Shown piece after piece: positions 21,872 through 28,901 of a stretch of 64,000 nucleotides of DNA; within the stretch, counting starts at the first letter, position 1; each line of letters starts with the position of its first letter. The position numbers and the translations under genes were made by a program. Origin of the DNA: Arenibacter amylolyticus (lineage in GTDB: Bacteria; Bacteroidota; Bacteroidia; Flavobacteriales; Flavobacteriaceae); the NCBI RefSeq assembly GCF_002150785.1, contig NZ_MTAZ01000018.1, positions 1 to 64,000 on the forward strand. Direction: 5' to 3'. The notes under the pieces are model-generated. The model was not told where the DNA came from. It ran no database searches and was given only the letters and a program-made list of their open reading frames with translations.

Positions 21872-21928
21872 TGACTTACTTTCTACAAACCTCTCAAATT
21901 TGAAAGACTCAACACAGGAAGTAAGTCA
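21872..21928 (-). repeat. Long inverted repeat between tuf and tRNA-Trp
   Basis: TGACTTACTT (21872-21881) pairs with AAGTAAGTCA (21919-21928), extended by three more pairs inwards (one G-T). A second stem, CTCTCAAA/TTTGAAAG (21891-21906, one mismatch), nests inside. It ends 8 nt before the mature 5' end of tRNA-Trp on the transcript. No T tract follows, so it looks like an RNA-processing structure rather than a terminator. Confidence 0.6.
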
Positions 21929-22006
21929 CCTACTTATATTTACATTGAAAGGTATCCCGCTTTAGCAAGACACCCTCAATGTTAAATTACCTTAATCTAT
22001 AATGAC

Positions 22007-23194
22007 TTAGTCAATTATCTTAGTAACCTGTCCTGCACCTACTGTTCTACCACCTTCACGTATTGCAAAACGCAATCCTTCGTTCAAAGCAATTGGAGAC
22101 AATAGATCTACTGTGATAGTAAGGTTATCACCTGGCATTACCATTTCTACTCCATCAGGAAGATTAATAGTACCCGTAACATCTGTAGTTCTCACGTAGA
22201 ACTGTGGACGGTAGTTATTGTGGAATGGAGTGTGACGTCCACCTTCTTCTTTCTTAAGGATATAAACCTCAGCCTCAAACTTAGCGTGTGGAGTTACAGA
22301 ACCTGGCTTACAGATTACCATTCCTCTTTTTATTTGAGTCTTTTCAATACCTCTCAAAAGGATACCAACGTTATCACCAGCTTCTCCTCTATCCAATATC
22401 TTACGGAACATCTCAACCCCTGTAATAGTAGAAGTCAATTTCTCAGCTCCCATTCCGATGATCTCTACTGGATCTCCAGTGTTAGCAACACCAGTTTCGA
22501 TACGTCCTGTAGCAACAGTTCCACGACCAGTAATTGTAAACACATCTTCAACAGGCATCAAGAAGTTCTTATCAACATCTCTTGTTGGCAACTCAATCCA
22601 GTTATCAACTGCTTCCATCAAGCTCAACACAGTGTCTACCCACTTCTGCTCACCGTTCAAAGCACCTAATGCAGATCCAGCAACAACAGGTCCATTATCA
22701 CCGTCGTACTCGTAGAAAGAAAGCAAATCTCTTACTTCCATTTCAACCAACTCCAATAACTCCTCATCATCAACCATGTCTACTTTATTCAAGAAAACAA
22801 CGATTCTTGGAATACCAACCTGGCGTCCTAGAAGGATGTGCTCACGAGTCTGTGGCATTGGACCATCTGTCGCAGCAACCACCAATATAGCACCGTCCAT
22901 CTGAGCAGCACCAGTAACCATGTTCTTTACGTAATCGGCGTGACCTGGACAGTCAACGTGAGCGTAGTGACGGTTAGCAGTTGCGTACTCTACGTGTGAA
23001 GTATTAATGGTAATACCTCTTTCTTTTTCTTCAGGAGCGTTATCGATAGAATCGAAACTTCTCATTTCAGAAAATCCTGCGTTAGCCAATACAGTAGTAA
23101 TAGCTGCAGTCAATGTAGTCTTACCGTGATCCACATGTCCAATAGTACCTATATTTAAATGCGGTTTGGAACGATCAAATGTTGCCTTTGCCAT
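22007..23194 (-). CDS. tuf: Translation elongation factor Tu
   Basis: A 395-residue GTPase that carries aminoacyl-tRNA to the ribosome. G1 [15 protein letters not shown]3 [12 protein letters not shown] and G4 [10 protein letters not shown] are intact, followed by beta-barrel domains 2 and 3 ([25 protein letters not shown]). It is embedded among four upstream and one downstream tRNA genes, so the primary transcript probably contains tRNAs and mRNA and is cut by tRNA-processing enzymes. Confidence 0.99.
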   Translation of the reverse strand: MAKATFDRSKPHLNIGTIGHVDHGKTTLTAAITTVLANAGFSEMRSFDSIDNAPEEKERGITINTSHVEYATANRHYAHVDCPGHADYVKNMVTGAAQMDGAILVVAATDGPMPQTREHILLGRQVGIPRIVVFLNKVDMVDDEELLELVEMEVRDLLSFYEYDGDNGPVVAGSALGALNGEQKWVDTVLSLMEAVDNWIELPTRDVDKNFLMPVEDVFTITGRGTVATGRIETGVANTGDPVEIIGMGAEKLTSTITGVEMFRKILDRGEAGDNVGILLRGIEKTQIKRGMVICKPGSVTPHAKFEAEVYILKKEEGGRHTPFHNNYRPQFYVRTTDVTGTINLPDGVEMVMPGDNLTITVDLLSPIALNEGLRFAIREGGRTVGAGQVTKIID

Positions 23195-23248
23195 GTTTGT
23201 TAATTTTAATTCTTAGTTTATATTAGTGTACAAATAATGCCTTAATTG

Positions 23249-23320
23249 AGCCAATGATGAGATTTGAACTCATGACCTCTTCCTTACCAAGGAAGCGCTC
23301 TACCCCTGAGCTACACCGGC
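23249..23320 (-). tRNA. tRNA-Thr (GGT anticodon)
   Basis: A 72-nt cloverleaf. Acceptor GCCGGTG pairs with CATTGGC (two G-T pairs), the anticodon loop is TTGGTAA, and the T-arm is GTTCAAATC. Discriminator T, no encoded CCA. It is immediately upstream of tuf, and is the second Thr isoacceptor in this cluster. Confidence 0.96.
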
Positions 23321-23422
23321 CTTTTAAAAATACCAGAAGTCCGGGCAACCCCTTACTTCCTACACTCGCCATCAACCCAAAGTTAAATGAACCGAACGAA
23401 GCCTTTTAGACTTTGCCCCTTA

Positions 23423-23441
23423 ACTGGATTTTTAATCCAGT
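23423..23441 (-). repeat. Small hairpin between tRNA-Thr and tRNA-Gly
   Basis: ACTGGATT-TTT-AATCCAGT is a perfect 8-bp stem with a 3-nt loop in the 180-bp spacer of the tRNA cluster. There is no adjacent T tract on the transcribed strand, so it is probably a processing or spacer structure. Confidence 0.45.
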
Positions 23442-23500
23442 CGAATCTATTCCAATCGCATAAAGCCCCAAATTAAGGAGCCTCTGCTTTTAAAATCTTG

Positions 23501-23573
23501 AGCGGGAGACCGGGTTCGAACCGGCGACATTCAGCTTGGAAGGCTGACGCTCTACCAACTGAGCTACTCCCGC
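23501..23573 (-). tRNA. tRNA-Gly (TCC anticodon)
   Basis: A 73-nt cloverleaf. Acceptor GCGGGAG pairs with CTCCCGC, the anticodon loop is CTTCCAA, and the T-arm is GGTTCGAACC. Discriminator T, CCA not encoded. Confidence 0.97.
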
Positions 23574-23701
23574 ATTATAATTTTCAGGCAAACCTAAAAA
23601 CTTATCTCATTATTTCAAAAGAAAGTTCCGAATTTTTATCAAAAAAAACTCTTGTCGTGACGCGTCGTTCAAAAACAAGAACTTAGCAGCGATCACTTTA
23701 G

Positions 23702-23783
<82 letters not shown>

Positions 23784-24077
23784 AACTTAATTAAATTACA
23801 ATTTCCAAAGAACAAATGAACACTATACAATAGTAGTTTCACTTCGGCTGATTAAGACAATTCCTTTCGGACCCTCTTTAAACTTCAGAACTCACTTCCG
23901 CCGTTCATCAACCCCTCTTTTAAAAGAGCGACAAAAATAGTATTTATTTTTGTTTTCCAACCCTAAATCGAAAATTTTTTTTCGACTTTATTTTAGACTG
24001 GTTTTACACTCTAGAAACCTGAAAACATTATTTCAAAAAACTTGGCAAAAACAACTTCTATTCCTGCCTTTTTATTG

Positions 24078-24151
24078 AGCCGATGGAGGGACTCGAACCC
24101 ACGACCTGCTGATTACAAATCAGCTGCTCTAGCCAGCTGAGCTACATCGGC
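24078..24151 (-). tRNA. tRNA-Thr (TGT anticodon)
   Basis: A 74-nt cloverleaf. Acceptor GCCGATG pairs with CATCGGC, the anticodon loop is TTTGTAA, and the T-arm is GGTTCGAGTCC. It is the first gene of the tRNA-tuf transcript, about 45 nt downstream of the predicted start site. Confidence 0.97.
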
Positions 24152-24170
24152 CTTTACTTCTTTTCCTTTC

Positions 24171-24198
24171 AAAAAAAAGCCCGCTATTTCTAACGGAC
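24171..24198 (-). terminator. hpf intrinsic terminator
   Basis: Read on the minus strand: GTCCGTTA, loop GAAA, TAGCGGGC (8 bp with two G-T pairs and a GNRA tetraloop), followed by eight T residues. It lies 50 bp after the hpf stop. It abuts the -7 box of the tRNA/tuf promoter. Confidence 0.85.
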
Positions 24199-24200
24199 TG

Positions 24201-24230
24201 CAAATGTATACCTTTATTTTTTTAATCAAA
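24201..24230 (-). promoter_or_regulatory. Promoter of the tRNA-Thr/Tyr/Gly/Thr-tuf operon
   Basis: On the minus strand TTTG (24230-24227), an 18-nt spacer, then TACATTTG (24208-24201). This is an exact match to the Bacteroidota vegetative promoter. Transcription would start near 24195, inside the left arm of the hpf terminator hairpin, and reach tRNA-Thr at 24151. Confidence 0.8.
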
Positions 24231-24248
24231 ACATTTTTTGAAAAATTT

Positions 24249-24551
24249 TTACGCATTTAGCCTAATTTTTTCTTTTCGCTTCACCAGCTTGCGCTCTAAG
24301 CTACTACATGCCGTATCAATTGCCTCTTCAAATGTCTTACATTGTTTCTTCACTATAAAATTATCTCGTGGCACCAATACCTTGATTTCCACTATTTTAT
24401 TTTCTTTAGAGCTTGTGTTCTCTACCTTTAGATACACATCCGTACTAACGATCTTATCATAAAACTGCTCTAGCTTACCTAACCTGGCCTCCATAAAGTC
24501 CAATAGTTTCCCTTCAGCCGTAAAATTTACCGATTGCGTGTTTACTTTCAT
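24249..24551 (-). CDS. hpf: Ribosome hibernation promoting factor, short form (HPF/RaiA)
   Basis: A 100-residue protein of the HPF/YfiA family, which binds the 30S decoding region and silences ribosomes in stationary phase. The N-terminal KVNTQSVNFTAEGKLLDFM and the helix KTFEEAIDTACSSLERKLVKRKEK are characteristic. It lacks the C-terminal dimerisation domain of long HPF, so it is the short type. It lies 38 bp after the xerC-like gene, and the same pairing is common in Bacteroidota. A terminator follows. Confidence 0.9.
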   Translation of the reverse strand: MKVNTQSVNFTAEGKLLDFMEARLGKLEQFYDKIVSTDVYLKVENTSSKENKIVEIKVLVPRDNFIVKKQCKTFEEAIDTACSSLERKLVKRKEKIRLNA

Positions 24552-24589
24552 ATATTACTTTTTTTGAACGTTAAACAATACTTAACCTA

Positions 24590-25477
24590 TTACTCCTTGT
24601 TTCTAGGATGCGCGAGATATACTTTTTTTAATTCCGCAATACTATTATGAGTATAAACCTGGGTAGACGCCAAGCTTGAGTGACCCAATAACTCCTTTAC
24701 TGCATTTAAATCCGCTCCCTGATTCAACAAGTGGGTTGCAAAGGTATGCCGCAAAATATGCGGACTCTTTTTTACCTTAACAGACACCTCACTAAGGTAC
24801 CTATTTACAATTCTATACACAAGCGTTTCATACACTTTATTACCCTTGGAAGTAAGAAAAACATAGGCGTGGTCCCGTACAGTTTGCAACTCTTCCCTAG
24901 CCTCTCTATACACCAAAAAAGACTGCTTTACCGAATCCAATAATGGGATTATACGCTCCTTGTTCCTCTTTCCCAGCACCTTAATAGTATTTTCGGATAC
25001 ATTTACATCCTGCATACGGAGCCCTATTAGCTCTGCCCGTCTTATCCCGGTGGCGTACAGAAGCTCAATGATCAACTTATTTCGTTTACCCTCAAATGTA
25101 TTTTCATAAACCATCTGACTTAGCACTTTTTCCATTTCTTGTTCGGAAAATGGCACTTCTACCTTTTTAGATGTCTTTAACGCCCTATGCTTTGCCAATG
25201 GGTTTACCGACAATCGCTCTGTTTTCAAAAGAAAGTTATAGTAGGCTTTTAAAGAGGCCACTTTACGGTTAACGGATCTATTGGATATCCCCGATTCTAC
25301 CAAATCTATAATCCAGCTCCGTATTAAGGCATAGTTAGCTTCATCGATATCCACCATTTGAAATCGATGGACAACGAAGTCCGAAAACTCAAGAACATCA
25401 TTCTTATATGCAAGTACCGTATGAGGAGAGTAATTCTTCTCTAAGGATAAATATGAAATAAAGGCTGAAAGAGACAT
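24590..25477 (-). CDS. xerC: Tyrosine recombinase, XerC/XerD type
   Basis: A 295-residue site-specific recombinase. The N-terminal SAM-like core-binding domain (about 1-85) contains NYSPHTVLAYKNDV. The catalytic domain has the first Arg in ATGIRRAELIGL (near 147), the HILRH box (near 240), LLGHSSLASTQ, and the nucleophile Tyr in VYTHNS (near 275). Its size and its housekeeping place between rpsU and hpf point to chromosome-dimer resolution rather than an integrase of a mobile element. A TAACTTTG box ends exactly 4 nt before the ATG (25489-25482). Confidence 0.88.
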   Translation of the reverse strand: MSLSAFISYLSLEKNYSPHTVLAYKNDVLEFSDFVVHRFQMVDIDEANYALIRSWIIDLVESGISNRSVNRKVASLKAYYNFLLKTERLSVNPLAKHRALKTSKKVEVPFSEQEMEKVLSQMVYENTFEGKRNKLIIELLYATGIRRAELIGLRMQDVNVSENTIKVLGKRNKERIIPLLDSVKQSFLVYREAREELQTVRDHAYVFLTSKGNKVYETLVYRIVNRYLSEVSVKVKKSPHILRHTFATHLLNQGADLNAVKELLGHSSLASTQVYTHNSIAELKKVYLAHPRNKE

Positions 25478-25679
25478 GACTCAAAGTTACAAAAGTTTGT
25501 TCCCACGGAAATTAAAACCAAGTATTTAATATCCATAGTCAAGAACCTTTATCCACTAAAAGCAATTGGCTACCAATAGAAGCATTGCACCCAGCAACTT
25601 AATCATTAAAATAATGACCCCAATCGACCTGGTAATCTCCACACCAAGAAGCTGGAAGCAGCAATTGCATTAAATAAAA

Positions 25680-25708
25680 AAACGCCCTACCATATTGGCA
25701 GGGCGTTT
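25680..25708 (-). terminator. rpsU intrinsic terminator
   Basis: AAACGCCCT (25680-25688) pairs with AGGGCGTTT (25700-25708), 9 bp, with a CCA/TGG mini-stem in the loop. Read on the minus strand it runs into seven T residues (A-run 25676-25682). It is 22 bp after the rpsU stop. Confidence 0.88.
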
Positions 25709-25730
25709 AAATCTTATACAGAATAGGGGT

Positions 25731-25925
25731 TTATATTTCCTCTTCGTCCCTAAGATGTTGAATATACGCGGCTTTCTGTCTCTGCGCTCTGTTTAAAACA
25801 GATGGCTTAGTGTACTGCTGACGCTTTCTCAATTGTCGCATTCTACCGGTCTTATCGAACTTTCGCTTGTAACGCTTCAAAGCTCTATCTATATTCTCTC
25901 CTTCTTTTATTGGTATTATTAACAT
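25731..25925 (-). CDS. rpsU: 30S ribosomal protein S21
   Basis: A 64-residue basic protein: MLIIPIKEGENIDRALKR, then KRKFDKTGRMRQLRKRQ. In Bacteroidota, bS21 with bS18 and bS6 covers the 3' end of 16S rRNA and blocks Shine-Dalgarno pairing. Its own mRNA here has a strong Shine-Dalgarno at 25934-25940, unlike every other gene I checked in the window. That fits the reported flavobacterial feedback loop in which ribosomes lacking bS21 translate rpsU preferentially. It is monocistronic, with its own promoter and terminator. Confidence 0.96.
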   Translation of the reverse strand: MLIIPIKEGENIDRALKRYKRKFDKTGRMRQLRKRQQYTKPSVLNRAQRQKAAYIQHLRDEEEI

Positions 25926-25933
25926 GGGCGATA

Positions 25934-25940
25934 ACCTCCT
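25934..25940 (-). promoter_or_regulatory. Strong Shine-Dalgarno of rpsU
   Basis: AGGAGGT on the minus strand, 8 nt before the rpsU ATG, so both core sequence and spacing are optimal for pairing with the CCUCC of 16S rRNA. Other starts in the window have none. It decides the rpsU start and probably serves autoregulation. Confidence 0.85.
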
Positions 25941-25960
25941 CTCTTTTGTGATTAAGGCTG

Positions 25961-25995
25961 CAAATATATATCATTAATCTTCAAATACCATCAAA
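25961..25995 (-). promoter_or_regulatory. rpsU promoter
   Basis: Minus strand TTTG (25995-25992), a 23-nt spacer, and TATATTTG (25968-25961). The -7 element is an exact match and the spacer is at the long end of the normal range. Transcription would start near 25955, giving a leader of about 30 nt that carries the Shine-Dalgarno. Confidence 0.65.
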
Positions 25996-26142
25996 TATTT
26001 TAAAAAACTTTTTAAAACCTCCATTGACCCTATTTCATCCTGCTAGCAGTTCCCTACATTCACATATTGAATTACCAATAAAGACTAACAGCATGGGTAA
26101 CTACCTATGGATCTAGAAGCCATTCACAAATCTTGAAAACCC

Positions 26143-26490
26143 TTAGGCAGCTTCTCCAACCACCTGAAGCCCGATTACAGAAATAACCAAAGTGGAAAGA
26201 AAAAACAGTCGCCAAAAAGTAACTGGCTCCTTAAACATTAGTATACCTGCTATGACCGTCCCAATGGCACCGATCGCACCCCATACCGCATAAGCCGTAC
26301 CAACGGGGATCGCTTTCTCTCCGCCCATGGCTTTAAAAAGAAGGAACATACTAATACTAACGCTCACTACAAAAGCTCCCAGCCACATCCACATCTCTTT
26401 ACCCGATGTTTGCTGTGCTTTTCCCAAACTAATGGCAAATCCGGTTTCAAACAACCCCCCTAATAACAATAACACCCAATTAATATTCAT
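26143..26490 (-). CDS. SMR family exporter, Gdx/SugE type
   Basis: A 115-residue four-helix small multidrug resistance protein. The membrane-embedded Glu in GGLFETGFAISLG (near 15) is the coupling residue of the family. The segment PVGTAYAVWGAIGAIGT (about 62-78) and the GILMFKEP motif match the Gdx/SugE branch, whose studied members export guanidinium, rather than EmrE. These proteins act as dimers. No guanidine riboswitch was recognised upstream, so the substrate is inferred from sequence type only. It stands alone on the minus strand. Confidence 0.87.
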   Translation of the reverse strand: MNINWVLLLLGGLFETGFAISLGKAQQTSGKEMWMWLGAFVVSVSISMFLLFKAMGGEKAIPVGTAYAVWGAIGAIGTVIAGILMFKEPVTFWRLFFLSTLVISVIGLQVVGEAA

Positions 26491-26635
26491 TATAATAAAG
26501 TATAGTGATTAAACTTGGGATAGCCTTATTGCTAAGCCCTTTAACCCTAACATAGGCCAAGAAAGCGAAGAAACAAAATTAACACAGAAGCTATAACCCC
26601 CTCCTTTCCCGGATGGGTTGCTATATATTATCCAC

Positions 26636-27799
26636 TTATTTTAAAATATTTCTTGCAATGACGATTTTTTGGATTTCGGTAGTTCCTTCACCAATCGTAC
26701 ACAATTTAGAATCGCGGTAAAATTTCTCCACCGGATAATCCTTGGTATAACCATATCCTCCGTGAATTTGAACCGCCTCATTAGCAGCTCTAACACATAC
26801 TTCGGAGGCATACATCTTTGCCATAGCGCCCAACTTGGTGACATTGCGACCTTCATTTTTAAGAAAGGCCGATTTATGTAGTAGCAACTCTGAAGCTTCA
26901 ATTTCCGTTGCCATATCTGCCAGTTTAAACGAGATGCCCTGAAATTGACTAATAGGTTTACCAAACTGCTCTCTCTCTTTGGAATATTTCAAAGCAGCCT
27001 CATAAGCTCCTTTGGCAATGCCTAGTGACAATGCGCCTATGGAAATCCTACCTCCATCCAGTATCTTCATGGATTGAATAAAGCCTTCCCCTACTTCCCC
27101 TAATCTATTGGCATCTGGAATCTTACAATTGTCAAAAATCAATTCAGCAGTTTCACTTGCGCGCATGCCTAATTTGTCTTCCTTTTTACCGCTAGTAAAA
27201 CCAGGGGTACCCATTTCAATTGCAAAAGCGGTCATTCCGCGGCTATCCCCTTTCTCACCAGTCCTGGCTATAACCACAGCGATATCCCCACTTTTCCCGT
27301 GGGTAATAAAGTTCTTAGCCCCGTTAAGCACCCAATGATCTCCCTCCTTTACAGCGGTAGTGTTCATTCCTCCAGCATCAGAACCGGTATTGTGCTCTGT
27401 TAAACCCCAAGCCCCTATCCATTCAGCTGTAGCTAACTTGGGAATCCATTTTTGTTTTTGCTCCTCCGTCCCAAAGCTCAAAATATGGTTGGTACACAAA
27501 GAATTATGTGCAGCTACCGATAACCCAATTGAGGGATCTACTTTGGAAATTTCTTCTATAATACTAATATACTCGTGATACCCCAATCCGGAGCCACCAA
27601 GTTCCACTGGAACCAGCACTCCCATAAAGCCCATCTCTCCCGCTTTTTTAAACACTTCTACTGGAAAGGTTTGCGCCTCATCCCACTCCATTACAAAAGG
27701 CCTTATATATTGTTCAGCGAACTCCTTTGCGGAAGCAGCTACCATTTTCTGAGTTTCAGAAAAATCGAAACTCATTGTATTAGGGGTATCTATAACCAT
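26636..27799 (-). CDS. Acyl-CoA dehydrogenase
   Basis: A 387-residue FAD enzyme of fatty-acid or branched-chain acyl-CoA oxidation, introducing the 2,3-double bond and passing electrons to ETF. It has the FAD/substrate segment [17 protein letters not shown], the C-terminal [20 protein letters not shown] and the catalytic-base region GEGTTEIQ. The first ATG (27799) adds MVIDTPNT before [11 protein letters not shown]; an ATG at 27775 gives the more usual N-terminus. A TATATTTG box (27845-27838), inside the 3' end of the upstream gene, could start its transcript. Chain-length specificity cannot be read. Confidence 0.93.
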   Translation of the reverse strand: MVIDTPNTMSFDFSETQKMVAASAKEFAEQYIRPFVMEWDEAQTFPVEVFKKAGEMGFMGVLVPVELGGSGLGYHEYISIIEEISKVDPSIGLSVAAHNSLCTNHILSFGTEEQKQKWIPKLATAEWIGAWGLTEHNTGSDAGGMNTTAVKEGDHWVLNGAKNFITHGKSGDIAVVIARTGEKGDSRGMTAFAIEMGTPGFTSGKKEDKLGMRASETAELIFDNCKIPDANRLGEVGEGFIQSMKILDGGRISIGALSLGIAKGAYEAALKYSKEREQFGKPISQFQGISFKLADMATEIEASELLLHKSAFLKNEGRNVTKLGAMAKMYASEVCVRAANEAVQIHGGYGYTKDYPVEKFYRDSKLCTIGEGTTEIQKIVIARNILK

Positions 27800-27818
27800 T
27801 ATATTAGCTGTTACTATT

Positions 27819-28742
27819 TTATAATTGCAAATATAACTGAATTATATCTAATTTTTCGGAAGGAAAATCTTCAATACTCAATAGTTGATCGAAAGAGGTG
27901 AAGGCCCCGTTCCTATCTCTATAGGCAACAATCCGATAGGCAAGATCGTAATTAAAATAAACCAACCCCACTAATTCGGAGGCAGGGGCCTCATTGATAT
28001 TTATTTTCACTATTTCCGGGACAGTTCCAATTTTAAACTGTTGCAAAATTCTTTGGACCACCTCCCCTTCCAAACCGTAAACATGTGCCAATTGTTCTTC
28101 CTTCACAAAGCCTCCCAGCCGATCTCTAAATTTCACAATTCTACTGGATAATACTGTTCCCACGCCAGACACCAACTTTAGATCGGCAGCGGTTGCATTA
28201 TTAAGGTCTTTAAGAACCAAGCCTGCTGAAGAAACTTCCTCCTTTAACTCGGAAGCATACGCCAATTCTTCATTGTTTGAAGTGGCACCCATTTTTTTGA
28301 AATTGGATCGCCTTGGCGATTGCGTCCATTCTGGAAACTTAAAATAAGGAGCTATGGCCTGTAATAGGGAATCGGAAATTAAAGTGACCTCCTGGAATTC
28401 CCGGGCAGAATTAACAAAAGTATTGTTTGCTCTAAACGAATGCAATCTATCAATTTCTTCTGGAGACATCCCTAACACATACCCTTTATAGTCCGTAATA
28501 AAATTGGGATTAAAGTCATACACCTCCATGGAGTCCCGTTTGGCGGATGCTATTTTAAGTTGATCTATTTTCTTCTGAAGCTCGTTATCTACTTCTATCT
28601 GGGGTTCAAGGCTAGCACAGAAATACCCACTGCCAACATAAAAGAAGCCTTGAAGCGAAAGAATGATGAACAATAAAAAGAAAATCCCATTTCGTTCTTG
28701 TTTATTAAAACTGAAATGGGATTTTATCGATTTTTTGCGCAC
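27819..28742 (-). CDS. Membrane-anchored helix-hairpin-helix protein (ComEA-like repeats)
   Basis: A 307-residue protein with one N-terminal transmembrane helix (about 16-38). The C-terminal half holds two helix-hairpin-helix modules (about 187-245 and 250-307). The first has [17 protein letters not shown] and [13 protein letters not shown], the second [13 protein letters not shown] and [13 protein letters not shown]; this is the DNA-binding ComEA-type fold. The start is GTG, 3 nt after the MetS stop, so it is cotranscribed with the NSS transporter genes. DNA binding at the envelope, perhaps in uptake, is possible but unproven; such proteins are common in Bacteroidota. Confidence 0.8.
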   Translation of the reverse strand: MRKKSIKSHFSFNKQERNGIFFLLFIILSLQGFFYVGSGYFCASLEPQIEVDNELQKKIDQLKIASAKRDSMEVYDFNPNFITDYKGYVLGMSPEEIDRLHSFRANNTFVNSAREFQEVTLISDSLLQAIAPYFKFPEWTQSPRRSNFKKMGATSNNEELAYASELKEEVSSAGLVLKDLNNATAADLKLVSGVGTVLSSRIVKFRDRLGGFVKEEQLAHVYGLEGEVVQRILQQFKIGTVPEIVKININEAPASELVGLVYFNYDLAYRIVAYRDRNGAFTSFDQLLSIEDFPSEKLDIIQLYLQL

Positions 28743-28745
28743 AGC

Positions 28746-28901
28746 TTACTCCTTTTGCCTTTCTACAATGTCATCGTTCTCGGAATACGAGTCGGGCTCC
28801 TGCTTGGGAGGCGTGGTTAATACCCTATAAAAAAAATAGAGTGCAACGAGGACAAAAACTCCTTGCGATATTATCATAACAGTTAATGCGGATGAATTCA
28901 T
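28746..28901 (-). CDS. MetS-type small subunit of the NSS symporter
   Basis: A 51-residue ORF found by reading the spacer. Its ATG overlaps the TGA stop of the transporter (ATGA, 28898-28901). It encodes MNSSALTVMIISQGVFVLVA, i.e. one transmembrane helix (about 5-27), then a hydrophilic acidic tail with PPKQEPDS. The size, single helix and position match MetS, the small subunit that MetP of Corynebacterium needs for methionine/alanine uptake. Translational coupling to the transporter supports a fixed ratio. No sequence search was possible, so the family name rests on context and layout. Confidence 0.75.
   Translation of the reverse strand: MNSSALTVMIISQGVFVLVALYFFYRVLTTPPKQEPDSYSENDDIVERQKE

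Noticed and set aside
24590-25477. Integrase of a mobile element at the tRNA cluster
   Set aside because: The gene is a XerC/XerD-sized housekeeping recombinase between rpsU and hpf. I saw no att-like direct repeats or cargo next to the tRNA genes.
26491-26635. Possible guanidine riboswitch upstream of the SMR exporter
   Set aside because: Read on the minus strand, I found no ykkC-type conserved core or paired ACGR hairpins.
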